Under the pieces are notes generated by a model. It did no database searches and had not been told where the DNA came from. It saw only the letters and a list, made by a program, of their open reading frames with translations. A program made the translations under genes and the position numbers. A stretch of 35,521 nt of DNA from JACMNW01 sp043721855 (GTDB lineage: Bacteria > Pseudomonadota > Alphaproteobacteria > Rhodobacterales > Rhodobacteraceae): assembly GCA_043721855.1 (NCBI GenBank), contig JAYSPY010000027.1, positions 1-35,521 on the forward strand, read 5' to 3'. Below, in pieces: positions 23,542 through 31,914 of this stretch (within the stretch, counting starts at the first letter, position 1; the number at the start of each line of letters is the position of its first letter).

Positions 23542-23706
23542 GAGGCGCAAGCCGCCGGATTGCTTGCTGTTTCTGTTGGCTTGTCGCATATGTTCAAGGA
23601 TGATCTGGCGCAGCTTGAGGCAGGCATGACTTTGTACGATGCGCTATACCATTGGGCGCGCGATGGGTTTGACGAAGGCCATGATTGGCCCGCAGCGCGA
23701 GCATGA
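23542..23706 (+). pseudogene. chrB: C-terminal remnant of ChrB (chromate resistance regulator/rhodanese-type)
   Basis: One frame immediately before chrA reads EAQAAGLLAVSVGLSHMFKD, then DLAQLEAGMTLYDALYHWAR and DGFDEGHDWPAARA, and stops one base before the chrA ATG. From memory this matches the very C-terminus of ChrB proteins that precede chrA in Rhodobacteraceae. All of the upstream protein, including the metal-binding or rhodanese domains, is missing. The sequence at 23476-23541 shows no continuation. Translation could still begin at ATG 23590 (38 residues) and feed ribosomes into chrA, which lacks its own strong ribosome binding site. Confidence 0.65.
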
Positions 23707-23707
23707 T

Positions 23708-24958
23708 ATGACACCAACCCTGCCCGAGATGACCCGCGTGTTTGCCCGCATCGGCTTTTTGTCCTTCGGTGGGCCGGCGGCACAAATCGCCCTGATGCAC
23801 CGCGAACTGGTGGAAAGACACAAATGGGTGTCTGAAAAAGACTACCTGTCTGCACTGTCATTTTGCATGCTGCTGCCCGGGCCAGAGGCGATGCAGCTGG
23901 CCGTCTGGTCCGGCTGGCGGATGCACGGAACCAGAGGAGGCCTGATTGCGGGGCTGCTGTTCGTGCTGCCGGGGGCCTGCGTGATACTGGCGCTGTCGAT
24001 GATTTACGCGGCTTACGGCAATCTGCCGTTGGTATCGGCCCTGTTTACAGGCGTTCAGGCTGCCGTGGTGGCCATCGTGATCGAGGCGCTGCTGCGTGTG
24101 TCGAAACGTGCGCTAAAGGGGCGCATCCATTGGATAATTGCGTGCGCTGCCTTCTTGGCCCTGTTCGCGCTGAACATTCCCTTCCCGATTATAATCATTG
24201 CCGCTGCGGTGTTTGGCGCGGCGACCACACAGACCGCATCCATCCCAGCCCCGGCAATTTCGCATAGCCCTGCCCGAACCCTCAACACGCTTGGCATTTG
24301 GCTGGCGCTTTGGCTGATCCCGCTCGCAGCACTTTGGCACTTCGAACAGGGCCTCCTGTTCGAAATCGGATTGTTCTTTTCGAAGCTTGCCATTGTGACC
24401 TTTGGCGGTGCCTATGCCGTTCTGGCGTGGATGACCCAAGCCGTCGTGCAAGACAAAGGCTGGCTTACCCTGCCCCAGATGATGGATGGCCTTGGTTTGG
24501 CCGAAACCACCCCCGGCCCGCTGATCCTGGTGACCGAATTTGTGGGCTATCTTGCCGCGTATAAACAAGGCGGCTGGGTTTACGGCATCGCGGGGGCGGT
24601 CGTGACGCTGTGGATGACCTTTGTGCCTTGTTTTTTGTGGATTTTCACCTTTGCCCCCTATATCGCGCGGATCACGGCAGCCCCAAGGCTGGCGGGGGCG
24701 CTGTCTGCCATCACTGCCTCTGTGGTTGGCGTTATTGCGAACTTGTCGCTGTGGTTTGCCGCCCATGTGATTTTCAACTCCGTCGGCGAAGTGGATTTTG
24801 GGCCGTTTCACATGATCGCCCCAGATTGGGCATCCCTTGACCTGCAAGCCTTGGCGATAGCCGTTGTGGCGGCTTGGCTGCTTTTGCGGCGTCACTGGTC
24901 CCTGCCCGTTGTGCTTGGGCTAAGTGCTATGGCGTCGGCCTTGGCCGCGCTTGTCTAA
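23708..24958 (+). CDS. chrA: Chromate transporter ChrA (two-domain form)
   Basis: A 416-residue membrane protein with two homologous CHR halves. The N-half begins FARIGFLSFGGPAAQIALMH and has LLPGPEAMQLAVWSGWRM. The C-half has FFSKLAIVTFGGAYAVLAWM and GLAETTPGPLILVTEFVGYL. The repeated FGG and PGP motifs are the signature of the CHR family, and about ten hydrophobic segments are visible. ChrA exports chromate using the proton motive force. ATG 23708 matches the family start; upstream in-frame codons from 23639 overlap the chrB remnant. With ChrB truncated, chromate-responsive regulation may be lost. Confidence 0.92.
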   Translation: MTPTLPEMTRVFARIGFLSFGGPAAQIALMHRELVERHKWVSEKDYLSALSFCMLLPGPEAMQLAVWSGWRMHGTRGGLIAGLLFVLPGACVILALSMIYAAYGNLPLVSALFTGVQAAVVAIVIEALLRVSKRALKGRIHWIIACAAFLALFALNIPFPIIIIAAAVFGAATTQTASIPAPAISHSPARTLNTLGIWLALWLIPLAALWHFEQGLLFEIGLFFSKLAIVTFGGAYAVLAWMTQAVVQDKGWLTLPQMMDGLGLAETTPGPLILVTEFVGYLAAYKQGGWVYGIAGAVVTLWMTFVPCFLWIFTFAPYIARITAAPRLAGALSAITASVVGVIANLSLWFAAHVIFNSVGEVDFGPFHMIAPDWASLDLQALAIAVVAAWLLLRRHWSLPVVLGLSAMASALAALV

Positions 24959-25040
24959 ACTTCGCCGCAAAGCAGCATCGCCCCCTTCCCTTTGGAAGCG
25001 AATCCCTTATGTTGGCATCATCACAGAAAAGGCCCACCGC

Positions 25041-25496
25041 ATGGCGCGCACCATTGATTACGGCAACCTGATGCACCGCGCGATGCGGGGATTGATTCAA
25101 TCTGTGCTGACGGATGTGGCTGCCAACGGCCTGCCCGGCGCGCATCATTTCTTCATCACCTTTGATACCACGCACCCGGATGTGGATATCGCGGATTGGC
25201 TGCATTCACGCTACCCTGCAGAAATGACAGTGGTTATTCAGCATTGGTTTGAAAACCTGATTGTTACAGATGATGGGTTTTCCATAACCCTTAATTTTGG
25301 CAACCAGCCAGAAGCGTTGAAAATTCCGTTTGATGCCGTGCGCACCTTCGTTGATCCATCGGTTGAATTCGGGCTGAAGTTTGAAACCCATTCTGGCGAC
25401 GATGATGACGACGCGGGCACTGACGACGCAAGCGAGGTGGAACCACCGCCGCAGCGCGATGCGGAGGTTGTAAGCCTGGATAAGTTCCGCAAATAA
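25041..25496 (+). CDS. sspB: SspB-family ClpXP adaptor (alphaproteobacterial type)
   Basis: A 151-residue protein. The SspB fold reads IDYGNLMHRAMRGLIQSVLT, HHFFITFDTTHPDVDIADWL, EMTVVIQHWFENLIV and FSITLNFGNQPEALKIPFDA. An acidic linker (GDDDDDAGTDDASEVE) leads to the C-terminal VVSLDKFRK tail, which in this family docks on ClpX. SspB delivers ssrA-tagged and other substrates to the ClpXP protease. The frame is open from 24924, but ATG 25041 matches the family start and has AAAAGG upstream. It is monocistronic or runs into the methyltransferase gene 76 bp later. Confidence 0.9.
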   Translation: MARTIDYGNLMHRAMRGLIQSVLTDVAANGLPGAHHFFITFDTTHPDVDIADWLHSRYPAEMTVVIQHWFENLIVTDDGFSITLNFGNQPEALKIPFDAVRTFVDPSVEFGLKFETHSGDDDDDAGTDDASEVEPPPQRDAEVVSLDKFRK

Positions 25497-25572
25497 CACA
25501 GCCCGGTTGTTAAAAACTGCCACTTGCCCTACAGCCATGGCCAACCGTGCCATCCGAGGGGATTTCTGAACC

Positions 25573-26139
25573 ATGCCGTCAGATCTGGCACTTTTTTTGC
25601 GTCAACTTGCCCGCAATCCGGTGCAAACCTCAGCCATTGTGCCCTCATCGGCGTTTCTTGCCCGCGCTATGGTGGCCGGGCTTGGGGACAATTCTGGCCG
25701 CGTGGTGGAATTTGGTCCCGGAACAGGCGTGTTCACGCGCGCTGCTTTAAAGGCTGGCGTGCGCCCCAAAAACCTTGTGCTGTTCGAAATGAACCCCGAT
25801 TTCGCGGCGCATCTTCGCAGCACCTATCCCGGCGTGACAGTGCATGTGGCCGGTGCGCAGGATGTGGCCAAACATTGCGAAACTGGCGTCGATACCGTGA
25901 TTTCCGGCCTGCCGCTTTTGTCGATGCCCCCCGAAATGCGCCAAGCCATCGTGGGCGGTGCGTTCAAGGTGCTGCGCAAAGGTGGCGCTATGGTGCAATT
26001 CACCTATGGTCCCAAAGCGCCACTGGACCCGGAAACGTTTGACATCCTTGGCCTTACCCATTTGCGCAAAACCAAAATATGGCTCAACCTGCCCCCGGCC
26101 ACTGTCTATGCCTTTCACAGATGCGCCGATCTTTCATAA
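25573..26139 (+). CDS. Class I SAM methyltransferase, phospholipid N-methyltransferase (rhizobial PmtA)-like
   Basis: A 188-residue methyltransferase. LARNPVQTSAIVPSSAFLAR, the SAM motif VVEFGPGTGVFTRAALKAGV, VLFEMNPDFAAHLRSTYPGV and VISGLPLLSMPPEMR follow the order seen in Sinorhizobium-type PmtA, and QFTYGPKAPLDP matches its conserved late block. PmtA converts phosphatidylethanolamine to phosphatidylcholine at the membrane. This is not the other PmtA type first described in Rhodobacter. A different small-molecule or rRNA substrate cannot be excluded. A GAGGGG stretch lies upstream of ATG 25573. Confidence 0.8.
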   Translation: MPSDLALFLRQLARNPVQTSAIVPSSAFLARAMVAGLGDNSGRVVEFGPGTGVFTRAALKAGVRPKNLVLFEMNPDFAAHLRSTYPGVTVHVAGAQDVAKHCETGVDTVISGLPLLSMPPEMRQAIVGGAFKVLRKGGAMVQFTYGPKAPLDPETFDILGLTHLRKTKIWLNLPPATVYAFHRCADLS

Positions 26140-26215
26140 ACTGCGTGATGTTACTTGCTTGATTTTGGCGACTGCGTGGCCCATCAGATGCCCAACTTCA
26201 GCAAGGAATTTTGTC

Positions 26216-27610
26216 ATGACCGACATGCGCGTTGAAACCGATAGCTTTGGCCCCTTAGACGTGCCCGCAGACAAATATTGGGGCGCGCAAACCCAAAGAT
26301 CTATCATTAACTTTCCGATCGGCTGGGAAAAACAACCTATCGCCATCGTTCGCGCGCTGGGGGCGATCAAGAAAGCCTGCGCGCTGGTGAACATTGATCA
26401 GGGCGACATCCCGGCAGATCTGGGCACTGTGATAGCGGCTGCCGCGACGGAAGTGATGGACGGCAAGTTTGATGACAACTTCCCCTTGGTGGTCTGGCAA
26501 ACCGGGTCTGGCACTCAAACCAACATGAACGCGAATGAGGTAATCTCTAACCGCGCCATCGAAATGCTGGGCGGTGTGATGGGGTCTAAAAAGCCGGTGC
26601 ACCCGAATGACCATGTGAATATGGGCCAATCATCGAACGACACCTTCCCGACTGCAATGCATGTGGCCATTGCGATGACGGCGCGCGATGTCTTGCTGCC
26701 GGGTTTGGAAAAACTGCATGCGGCCCTTGTGGTTAAGGTCAATGATTTCAAAGACATCATCAAGATCGGCCGCACCCATACCCAAGATGCGACGCCTCTG
26801 ACGCTGGGGCAGGAATTTTCTGGCTACGCGCATCAGGTCGCCATGGGCATCCGCCGTATCAACGCTGCACTGCCCGCGATTTACGAATTGGCGCAGGGTG
26901 GCACTGCGGTTGGCACCGGGCTGAACACCCGCGTCGGCTGGGACGTGCGGGTGGCGGCAAAGATTGCCGGGTTGACCGGCTTGCCCTTCGTCACTGCGCC
27001 CAACAAGTTCGAAGCCCTCGCTGCACACGACGCCATTGTCGAGATGTCTGGTGCCACCCGTGTTGTCGCTGTATCCCTGTTCAAAATCGCCAATGACATG
27101 CGGTTTTTAGGCTCTGGCCCGCGCTCTGGCTTGGGCGAATTGAACCTGCCCGAAAATGAACCCGGATCATCCATCATGCCGGGCAAGGTCAACCCTACGC
27201 AGGCAGAGGCGCTGACGATGGTTTGCGCCCAAGTCATGGGCAATGACGCCGCCGTCGGTTTTGCCGGATCACAGGGGCATTTTGAACTGAACGTGTTTAA
27301 CCCGATGATGAGCTATAATGTGCTGCAATCCATGCAGCTTTTGGGCGACGCAGCAGGGTCTTTCACCGACAATATGGTGGTCGGCACCACCGCCAACATC
27401 GCCCGCATCGACAAGCTGATGAAAGAAAGCCTGATGCTGGTCACCGCACTTGCCCCCACGATCGGCTATGACGCGGCCACAAAAGTTGCAAAAACTGCGC
27501 ATAAGAACGGCACAACTCTGCGCGAAGAGGCGATTGCGCTTGGCTATGTGGATGGCGCGACTTTCGACCGCGTCGTGCGCCCCGAAGACATGATCGGCCC
27601 GAAGGGCTGA
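26216..27610 (+). CDS. fumC: Fumarate hydratase class II
   Basis: A 464-residue enzyme of the fumarase/aspartase superfamily that interconverts fumarate and malate in the TCA cycle without an Fe-S cluster. FGPLDVPADKYWGAQTQRSI is the N-terminus. GSGTQTNMNANEVISNRA, GQSSNDTFPTAMH and the signature GSSIMPGKVNPTQAEAL carry the catalytic His/Ser region. ATG 26216 has AAGGAA upstream; the open frame back to 25958 lies in the preceding gene. Two small conserved genes follow at once, the first 2 bp after the stop, an arrangement I associate with Rhodobacteraceae. Confidence 0.96.
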   Translation: MTDMRVETDSFGPLDVPADKYWGAQTQRSIINFPIGWEKQPIAIVRALGAIKKACALVNIDQGDIPADLGTVIAAAATEVMDGKFDDNFPLVVWQTGSGTQTNMNANEVISNRAIEMLGGVMGSKKPVHPNDHVNMGQSSNDTFPTAMHVAIAMTARDVLLPGLEKLHAALVVKVNDFKDIIKIGRTHTQDATPLTLGQEFSGYAHQVAMGIRRINAALPAIYELAQGGTAVGTGLNTRVGWDVRVAAKIAGLTGLPFVTAPNKFEALAAHDAIVEMSGATRVVAVSLFKIANDMRFLGSGPRSGLGELNLPENEPGSSIMPGKVNPTQAEALTMVCAQVMGNDAAVGFAGSQGHFELNVFNPMMSYNVLQSMQLLGDAAGSFTDNMVVGTTANIARIDKLMKESLMLVTALAPTIGYDAATKVAKTAHKNGTTLREEAIALGYVDGATFDRVVRPEDMIGPKG

Positions 27611-27612
27611 CC

Positions 27613-27786
27613 ATGGCAGATATCGTCAACCTCAGATCGGTGCGCAAGGCAAAAGACCGCCTGGAACGTCGCGCCACGGCCGATGCCAATGCCGCGAATT
27701 TCGGGCGCACCAAAGCTGACAAAGCGTTGACGGCGGCGCAGGCGGACAAAGCAAAACGGGATCTGGACGGCGCAAAACGCGAATGA
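27613..27786 (+). CDS. DUF4169 small basic protein
   Basis: A 57-residue highly charged protein that starts MADIVNLRSVRKAKDRLERR and ends DKAKRDLDGAKRE. It is predicted to be one long amphipathic helix rich in Arg, Lys, Ala and Asp. Length and N-terminus match DUF4169, found after fumC in alphaproteobacteria. Its function is unknown. The ATG lies 2 bp after the fumC stop, and its stop overlaps the start of the next gene in an ATGA, so all three genes are likely translated together. Confidence 0.85.
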   Translation: MADIVNLRSVRKAKDRLERRATADANAANFGRTKADKALTAAQADKAKRDLDGAKRE

Positions 27787-27998
27787 CCGCGCGCCCGGTC
27801 AAACATTCGCTGACCCTGAAAGGCCACCGCACATCAGTGTCGCTGGAGGGGATATTCTGGCTGGCGTTTCGCGAAATCGCCGCTGAAAAAGGTGTCGCCC
27901 TGAATGTCCTGGCTGCTGATATAGATGCAGGCCGCGCCGCCGATGTCGGTCTTGCCTCGGCAATACGGGTTTTTGTTCTGCAGACATTACGGCGTTAA
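27783..27998 (+). CDS. Ribbon-helix-helix domain protein (RHH_4-type)
   Basis: A 71-residue protein. The N-terminal KHSLTLKGHRTSVSLEGIFW is the beta-strand and first helix of a ribbon-helix-helix DNA-binding fold. FREIAAEKGVALNVLAADID forms the second helix region, and the C-terminal IRVFVLQTLRR completes the small domain. Proteins of this type are dimeric DNA binders. The target is unknown. The start overlaps the DUF4169 stop by 4 bp. Confidence 0.82.
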   Translation: MTARPVKHSLTLKGHRTSVSLEGIFWLAFREIAAEKGVALNVLAADIDAGRAADVGLASAIRVFVLQTLRR

Positions 27999-28045
27999 AT
28001 GGCCATTAACCTGACGACGCTAGTCAGGGTCATGGAGAATTGCAC

Positions 28046-28276
28046 ATGACCGATACCCTGACGCTTGTTCCGCCCGAAATCTGGCTGTTGCAGTTGTTCA
28101 GTGCAAAAACAGCGCGCGAAGGCGGTATTGTTCGCAGACAGATCAGCGACGTTGAACGCATTATCGGGCGCAGAAATTTCGAGTATGAACTGCTCCGGCG
28201 CGGATATCATGCGGTTGAAAACGCCGGGCAATATGTGATCTTTTGCAACAACGAAACGGTGCGCGTTGTGTGTTGA
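28046..28276 (+). CDS. Small conserved hypothetical protein
   Basis: A 76-residue protein that starts TDTLTLVPPEIWLLQLFSAK, then has GGIVRRQISDVERIIGR and RGYHAVENAGQYVIFCNNE. GGAGAA lies upstream of ATG 28046. Similar short proteins in Rhodobacteraceae are, as I recall, sometimes labelled phosphoribosylanthranilate isomerase. It is far too short to be TrpF and has none of its barrel motifs. The pattern (a DVER helix followed by RGYHAVENAG) suggests a small DNA- or protein-binding domain, but I cannot name its function. Confidence 0.7.
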   Translation: MTDTLTLVPPEIWLLQLFSAKTAREGGIVRRQISDVERIIGRRNFEYELLRRGYHAVENAGQYVIFCNNETVRVVC

Positions 28277-28280
28277 AGCC

Positions 28281-28324
28281 AAATTCCTTCAAAAGGAATT
28301 TGTAAAACTTTTTTGAAAAGTTTT
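28281..28324. terminator. Bidirectional terminator between convergent genes (two AT-rich hairpins)
   Basis: AAATTCCTT (28281-28289) pairs with AAGGAATTT, and an AAAACTTTT/AAAAGTTTT hairpin follows at 28304-28324. The layout repeats that at 12469-12513: two consecutive AT-rich palindromes between convergent stop codons. Confidence 0.7.
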
Positions 28325-28327
28325 CGG

Positions 28328-29671
28328 TTACCGCCGTTCCACCCGCAACCAAATCCCGTCCTTGGCGCGCACCGTCAAATGCGCGACGGGCACAGGCACC
28401 CGCCCGGCCACCACGACAAACCGGAACTGCGCGACAAACATCGCAAGCATCATCACCCCCTCGGCCATTGCAAAGCCAGCACCGGGGCATGCACGTGGCC
28501 CCGCCGAAAATGCAATAAATGCGGCCTGCGCCGATGCGCGGCCTGCCTCCGTCTGCCAACGGTCGGGGTCGAATTCATCGGGCCTGTCCCACATACGCGC
28601 GTGGCGGTGCACATGCCAAGGCGACAGCACGATCTGTGCGCCGGGGCCCACTTTGCGGCCGCGCATTTCCTCGGGACACAGATTTTCACGCACCATCATC
28701 GGCACCGGCGGATACAAACGCAGGGCCTCGCGGAGCACATCGCGGGTGAAACCCAGCTGCGACAAAACGGCAAATTCCGGGGAATCACCCAGCCGTCCAG
28801 CCTCAGCCGCCACGCGGTCTTGCACCGCCGGCGTGCTGGCCAACAGATACAGCGCCCACGCCATCGCAGAGGCGCTGGTTTCGTGCCCTGCAAGAAAGAA
28901 AATCGCAACCTGATCGACCATTTCTGCGGTATCAAACCCCCGTCCCGTATCGGGATCAATCGTCGTCATGATCTTTGTCGCAAGGTCATTTGGCGCATCG
29001 CCCGCCGCAATCGCATCTGCCCGATCTTTGGTCAGCCCGGATATCAACGCCCTTATTGCCCGCGCTGTCAGCCTGGCACCGCGCCTGTGAAACCGGGGCA
29101 ACCAAGCGGGCAGCGGCAGAAACGCCGCCAAATTCACCAAGGGCTGGCTGCGCTGATGCGCCCTGAACTGATCAAACACCGCTGCGGCAACATGGTTTTC
29201 AATGGGAATGGAAAACAGCGCGCGAAAGATCACATCGGCCGCCGCATGGCTCATCTCGGCTTCGATTTCGACCTCACCGACAGGCATCCTTGCCACCGCC
29301 GCCTGGCCCGCCGCGACAATCGCCGGAAACGTGTCACGCAGCCGGCCGCCCTGAAATGCCGGATCAATAATCCGCCGTTGCCGCGCCCAATCCGCCCCGT
29401 TTGTCAAGAAAACCGAATTGCCCAACAACGGGGCCAAGCCTTCGCGAATGCGCGCAGATTTGGGAAAGTCCTGCGGCCGTTCAGATAAAACTCGTTTTAT
29501 CAGCGCCGGGTCATTGCACAGATAGCTGCGAAAAAACGGCGTGCGAAATTCTGCCATCCACGCCTTGTACAGACGTGCCGGTTGCGCCGACAGAATATCG
29601 GCCCGAAACAGCCGCAAATACCGCCAGAGCGATACTTTTTCTGCGCGACCTTGCGGCTTGGGCGGTATCAT
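28328..29671 (-). CDS. Cytochrome P450
   Basis: A 447-residue haem monooxygenase. The I-helix oxygen-activation motif is FFLAGHETSASAM, the K-helix ExxR is in LREALRLYPPVP, and Cys395 in FSAGPRACPGAGFA is the haem ligand. The sequence is soluble apart from a possible membrane-associated N-terminus. The LAGHETSA and DPDRW forms resemble the fatty-acid or alkane-type P450s more than camphor-type enzymes, but the substrate is unknown. No ferredoxin or reductase gene is nearby. Its start overlaps the stop of the upstream membrane hydrolase by 4 bp (ATGA), so the two are translationally coupled and probably act in one pathway. Confidence 0.93.
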   Translation of the reverse strand: MIPPKPQGRAEKVSLWRYLRLFRADILSAQPARLYKAWMAEFRTPFFRSYLCNDPALIKRVLSERPQDFPKSARIREGLAPLLGNSVFLTNGADWARQRRIIDPAFQGGRLRDTFPAIVAAGQAAVARMPVGEVEIEAEMSHAAADVIFRALFSIPIENHVAAAVFDQFRAHQRSQPLVNLAAFLPLPAWLPRFHRRGARLTARAIRALISGLTKDRADAIAAGDAPNDLATKIMTTIDPDTGRGFDTAEMVDQVAIFFLAGHETSASAMAWALYLLASTPAVQDRVAAEAGRLGDSPEFAVLSQLGFTRDVLREALRLYPPVPMMVRENLCPEEMRGRKVGPGAQIVLSPWHVHRHARMWDRPDEFDPDRWQTEAGRASAQAAFIAFSAGPRACPGAGFAMAEGVMMLAMFVAQFRFVVVAGRVPVPVAHLTVRAKDGIWLRVERR

Positions 29672-30936
29672 GCGGCCCGTCCGGTATAGGCAGACGTTGC
29701 CTTTTCAATCCGGCTTTTTGATGCTTGTCGCCCGGCAAACCGCGCAGCCAGCGTTACTGCGCCCGCTGTTATTCGGAAGTAATCGTAATCGCCGGGTCGG
29801 TCGAACGCGCATAAATACTGAAAATGCAGCCGAAAAAACCGCCACCGCAACGCCTTCCAGCGCGCGGGTGACAAGGTTTGCGTAAACGCCGCCGATACGA
29901 CGAGAGGCCAGATTTTGCCAGCAGTCGCTACCCCCGTGACCGCGACAGGATCGCACAGCGCAAAGGCGCAGCCATCGCCGGGGGCGGTGACATCCACCCA
30001 TGTCAAGCCGTGGCTGGTTGAAAGAAAATGCAAATCCGCCCTAAGCCGCTGCGCGTCTGGCAGGAAGGATACCATCGGCACGACCTGACCCAATGACAAC
30101 AACCCAAGTGGCACCACCGTGTCACCGCTGCGCAGGATATCTGCCAGAACAGACACCGCCAAATGTGCGCCGGATGAATGCCCCACCACCAAGACCTCGT
30201 CATAGCCTTGTTGAGCAGCCTCGGTGATTGCCGTGCGGAACAGGGCCAAACGCGCCTCCATCTGCGGTGGATAGGCGCCGCGAAACTGCGCAGTAAAGGC
30301 GTAGTCGTGCATCAGATAATACGCAAAAATGCGGGCGTCATGGCGTTTGAACCAGCGCAGCAGCAGCAAAGCCGCGATCATCCCCGCCAACAGAGACAGA
30401 TATTTGATTTGTACAAACCATAGCCCGAACCACGCCGGGCCATAAATCAGGTCGCTTACCCCATCCAGGCCAAAGATGCAAAGCTTGGCCACCCACCAGC
30501 CCATAACACCTGCCAAAGCAAGCTCTGCCAGCAAAACCACTACCGGATACAGCGCCGCAATCACTGGCCCCTTGCGCAGTCGGGCCAGCCGAAACAGGGC
30601 CCCGGTTGTGATGTAGATCCACGCCGTGCGCAAAAGCTGCCAATAGGTGGCGATCACCCCACCCCCCATCGACGCGCGCACGATATCAGACCACACCAGC
30701 ACATCAAATTCTGTGCGCACCTCTTGCCCGTCCATAATCGCTGTTACCGACCAGCCGAACGCACCGGTGCCATGCCGCGGCCCCACATCAATCGCATAGC
30801 CCGAGATCGCGGCCTGCATGCGCGCCTCGGAACGGTACAATTCGCGGTATCGGCGCGGCGGGGCGGGATCAAAGCCCGGAATATAAAACACCCGCCGGCG
30901 CAAAACGGGCGCGGTATTGGCGGTGGTTTTCGGCAT
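29668..30936 (-). CDS. Alpha/beta-hydrolase-like protein split by a transmembrane insert
   Basis: A 422-residue protein. The N-terminal RRRVFYIPGFDPAPPRRYRE looks like the first strand and oxyanion region of an alpha/beta hydrolase. Three hydrophobic segments follow at about residues 95-200, including VIAALYPVVVLLAELALAGV and YLSLLAGMIAALLLL. The hydrolase fold then resumes with the nucleophile elbow VLVVGHSSGAHLAVSVLADI. Later DVTAPGDGCAFALCDPVAV and the C-terminal RPGDYDYFRI may hold the remaining catalytic residues. It appears to be a membrane-anchored esterase or lipase-like enzyme. It is the first gene before the P450 and overlaps it. GGGGG lies before ATG 30936. No precise family name is known to me. 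Confidence 0.75.
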   Translation of the reverse strand: MPKTTANTAPVLRRRVFYIPGFDPAPPRRYRELYRSEARMQAAISGYAIDVGPRHGTGAFGWSVTAIMDGQEVRTEFDVLVWSDIVRASMGGGVIATYWQLLRTAWIYITTGALFRLARLRKGPVIAALYPVVVLLAELALAGVMGWWVAKLCIFGLDGVSDLIYGPAWFGLWFVQIKYLSLLAGMIAALLLLRWFKRHDARIFAYYLMHDYAFTAQFRGAYPPQMEARLALFRTAITEAAQQGYDEVLVVGHSSGAHLAVSVLADILRSGDTVVPLGLLSLGQVVPMVSFLPDAQRLRADLHFLSTSHGLTWVDVTAPGDGCAFALCDPVAVTGVATAGKIWPLVVSAAFTQTLSPARWKALRWRFFRLHFQYLCAFDRPGDYDYFRITAGAVTLAARFAGRQASKSRIEKATSAYTGRAA

Positions 30937-31010
30937 TCCTCATCCCCCTAACGTTTGTGCAACCATATCTGCAGCAAAAGAAAGGAGACAAGCTTAACCA
31001 AGCCCAAGCT

Positions 31011-31763
31011 TTACCCAAGAACAGATAGAAAGGGCAGATTTTCCAGCAAGAAAAACGAAAAATCCGAAAATGCGCCGGTGAATATCGCAATCCCCACCAG
31101 AACCAGCAGCAGCCCCATGGCCCGTTCAATGGTTTTCATATGCCGCTTGATGCCGGTCATCACACCCATCGCGCGTTCAATAAACAAGGCCGCCAGCAGG
31201 AATGGCACCCCAAGCCCCAGCGCATAAATGCCAAGCAGCAGCGTGCCCCGCGCCAATGACGCCTCTTGCGCCGCAAGCGACAGGATAGCGCCCAACTGCG
31301 GCCCGATACACGGCGTCCAGCCAAAGGCAAAGGCAAGCCCCAAAACATAGGCCCCAAAGGCGCTGCCGCCTTCCGCTTTAGCATCCATGCGCGCCTCGCG
31401 GTCCAGCAAGGGAATTCGGATCACGCCCAGAAAATGCAGGCCAAACACGATAACCATCGCCCCGGACAGGCGCGAAAACAGGACCTGATTTTGCAAGAAA
31501 AAGCTGCCAAAGGCTGATACGGTAAAGCCCAGCAGCAAAAACACGGTCGACAGGCCCAGCACGAAAAACAGCGCGGGCAGCATCACCCGGCGGCGCGCAG
31601 ATTGGTCATTGCGCATCTCGCCCATACTGATGCCGCCCATATAGGCAAGGTAGGGCGGCACAATCGGCAAAACACAGGGCGACAGAAACGATAGCACGCC
31701 CGCCAGCAGGGCTATCAGCATGGCGGGCAGCAGCCCCGCATCTATCAAGTCCAGTCCGGCCAT
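31011..31763 (-). CDS. ccdA: CcdA-family thiol-disulfide membrane transporter (cytochrome c biogenesis)
   Basis: A 250-residue membrane protein with six transmembrane helices. The two catalytic cysteines are present, Cys30 in FLSPCVLPIVPPYLAYMGG and the second in FGWTPCIGPQLGAILS, each in the conserved P-C context. CcdA moves reducing power from cytoplasmic thioredoxin to the periplasm for cytochrome c maturation and similar tasks. ATG 31763 has AGAGGGG upstream and is preferred over an in-frame start at 31805. It diverges from tusA, another sulfur-handling gene. Confidence 0.92.
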   Translation of the reverse strand: MAGLDLIDAGLLPAMLIALLAGVLSFLSPCVLPIVPPYLAYMGGISMGEMRNDQSARRRVMLPALFFVLGLSTVFLLLGFTVSAFGSFFLQNQVLFSRLSGAMVIVFGLHFLGVIRIPLLDREARMDAKAEGGSAFGAYVLGLAFAFGWTPCIGPQLGAILSLAAQEASLARGTLLLGIYALGLGVPFLLAALFIERAMGVMTGIKRHMKTIERAMGLLLVLVGIAIFTGAFSDFSFFLLENLPFLSVLG

Positions 31764-31914
31764 AAAGAACCCCTCTTTCCCACCGCATAGCGGTTTCAAA
31801 GCCATCCGTCACCCATGCACAGCGTCACTTTGCCGTGGCAATTCGCCCGTGGTTTGTGATTTATGTTTCAAGCATCATCCGTCTTGATCACACGCTTAAC
31901 CCCAAGGGATCGCC

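Noticed and set aside
28046..28276. Phosphoribosylanthranilate isomerase (TrpF)
   Set aside because: Homologues may carry this label, but 76 residues cannot form the TIM barrel and no TrpF motif is present.
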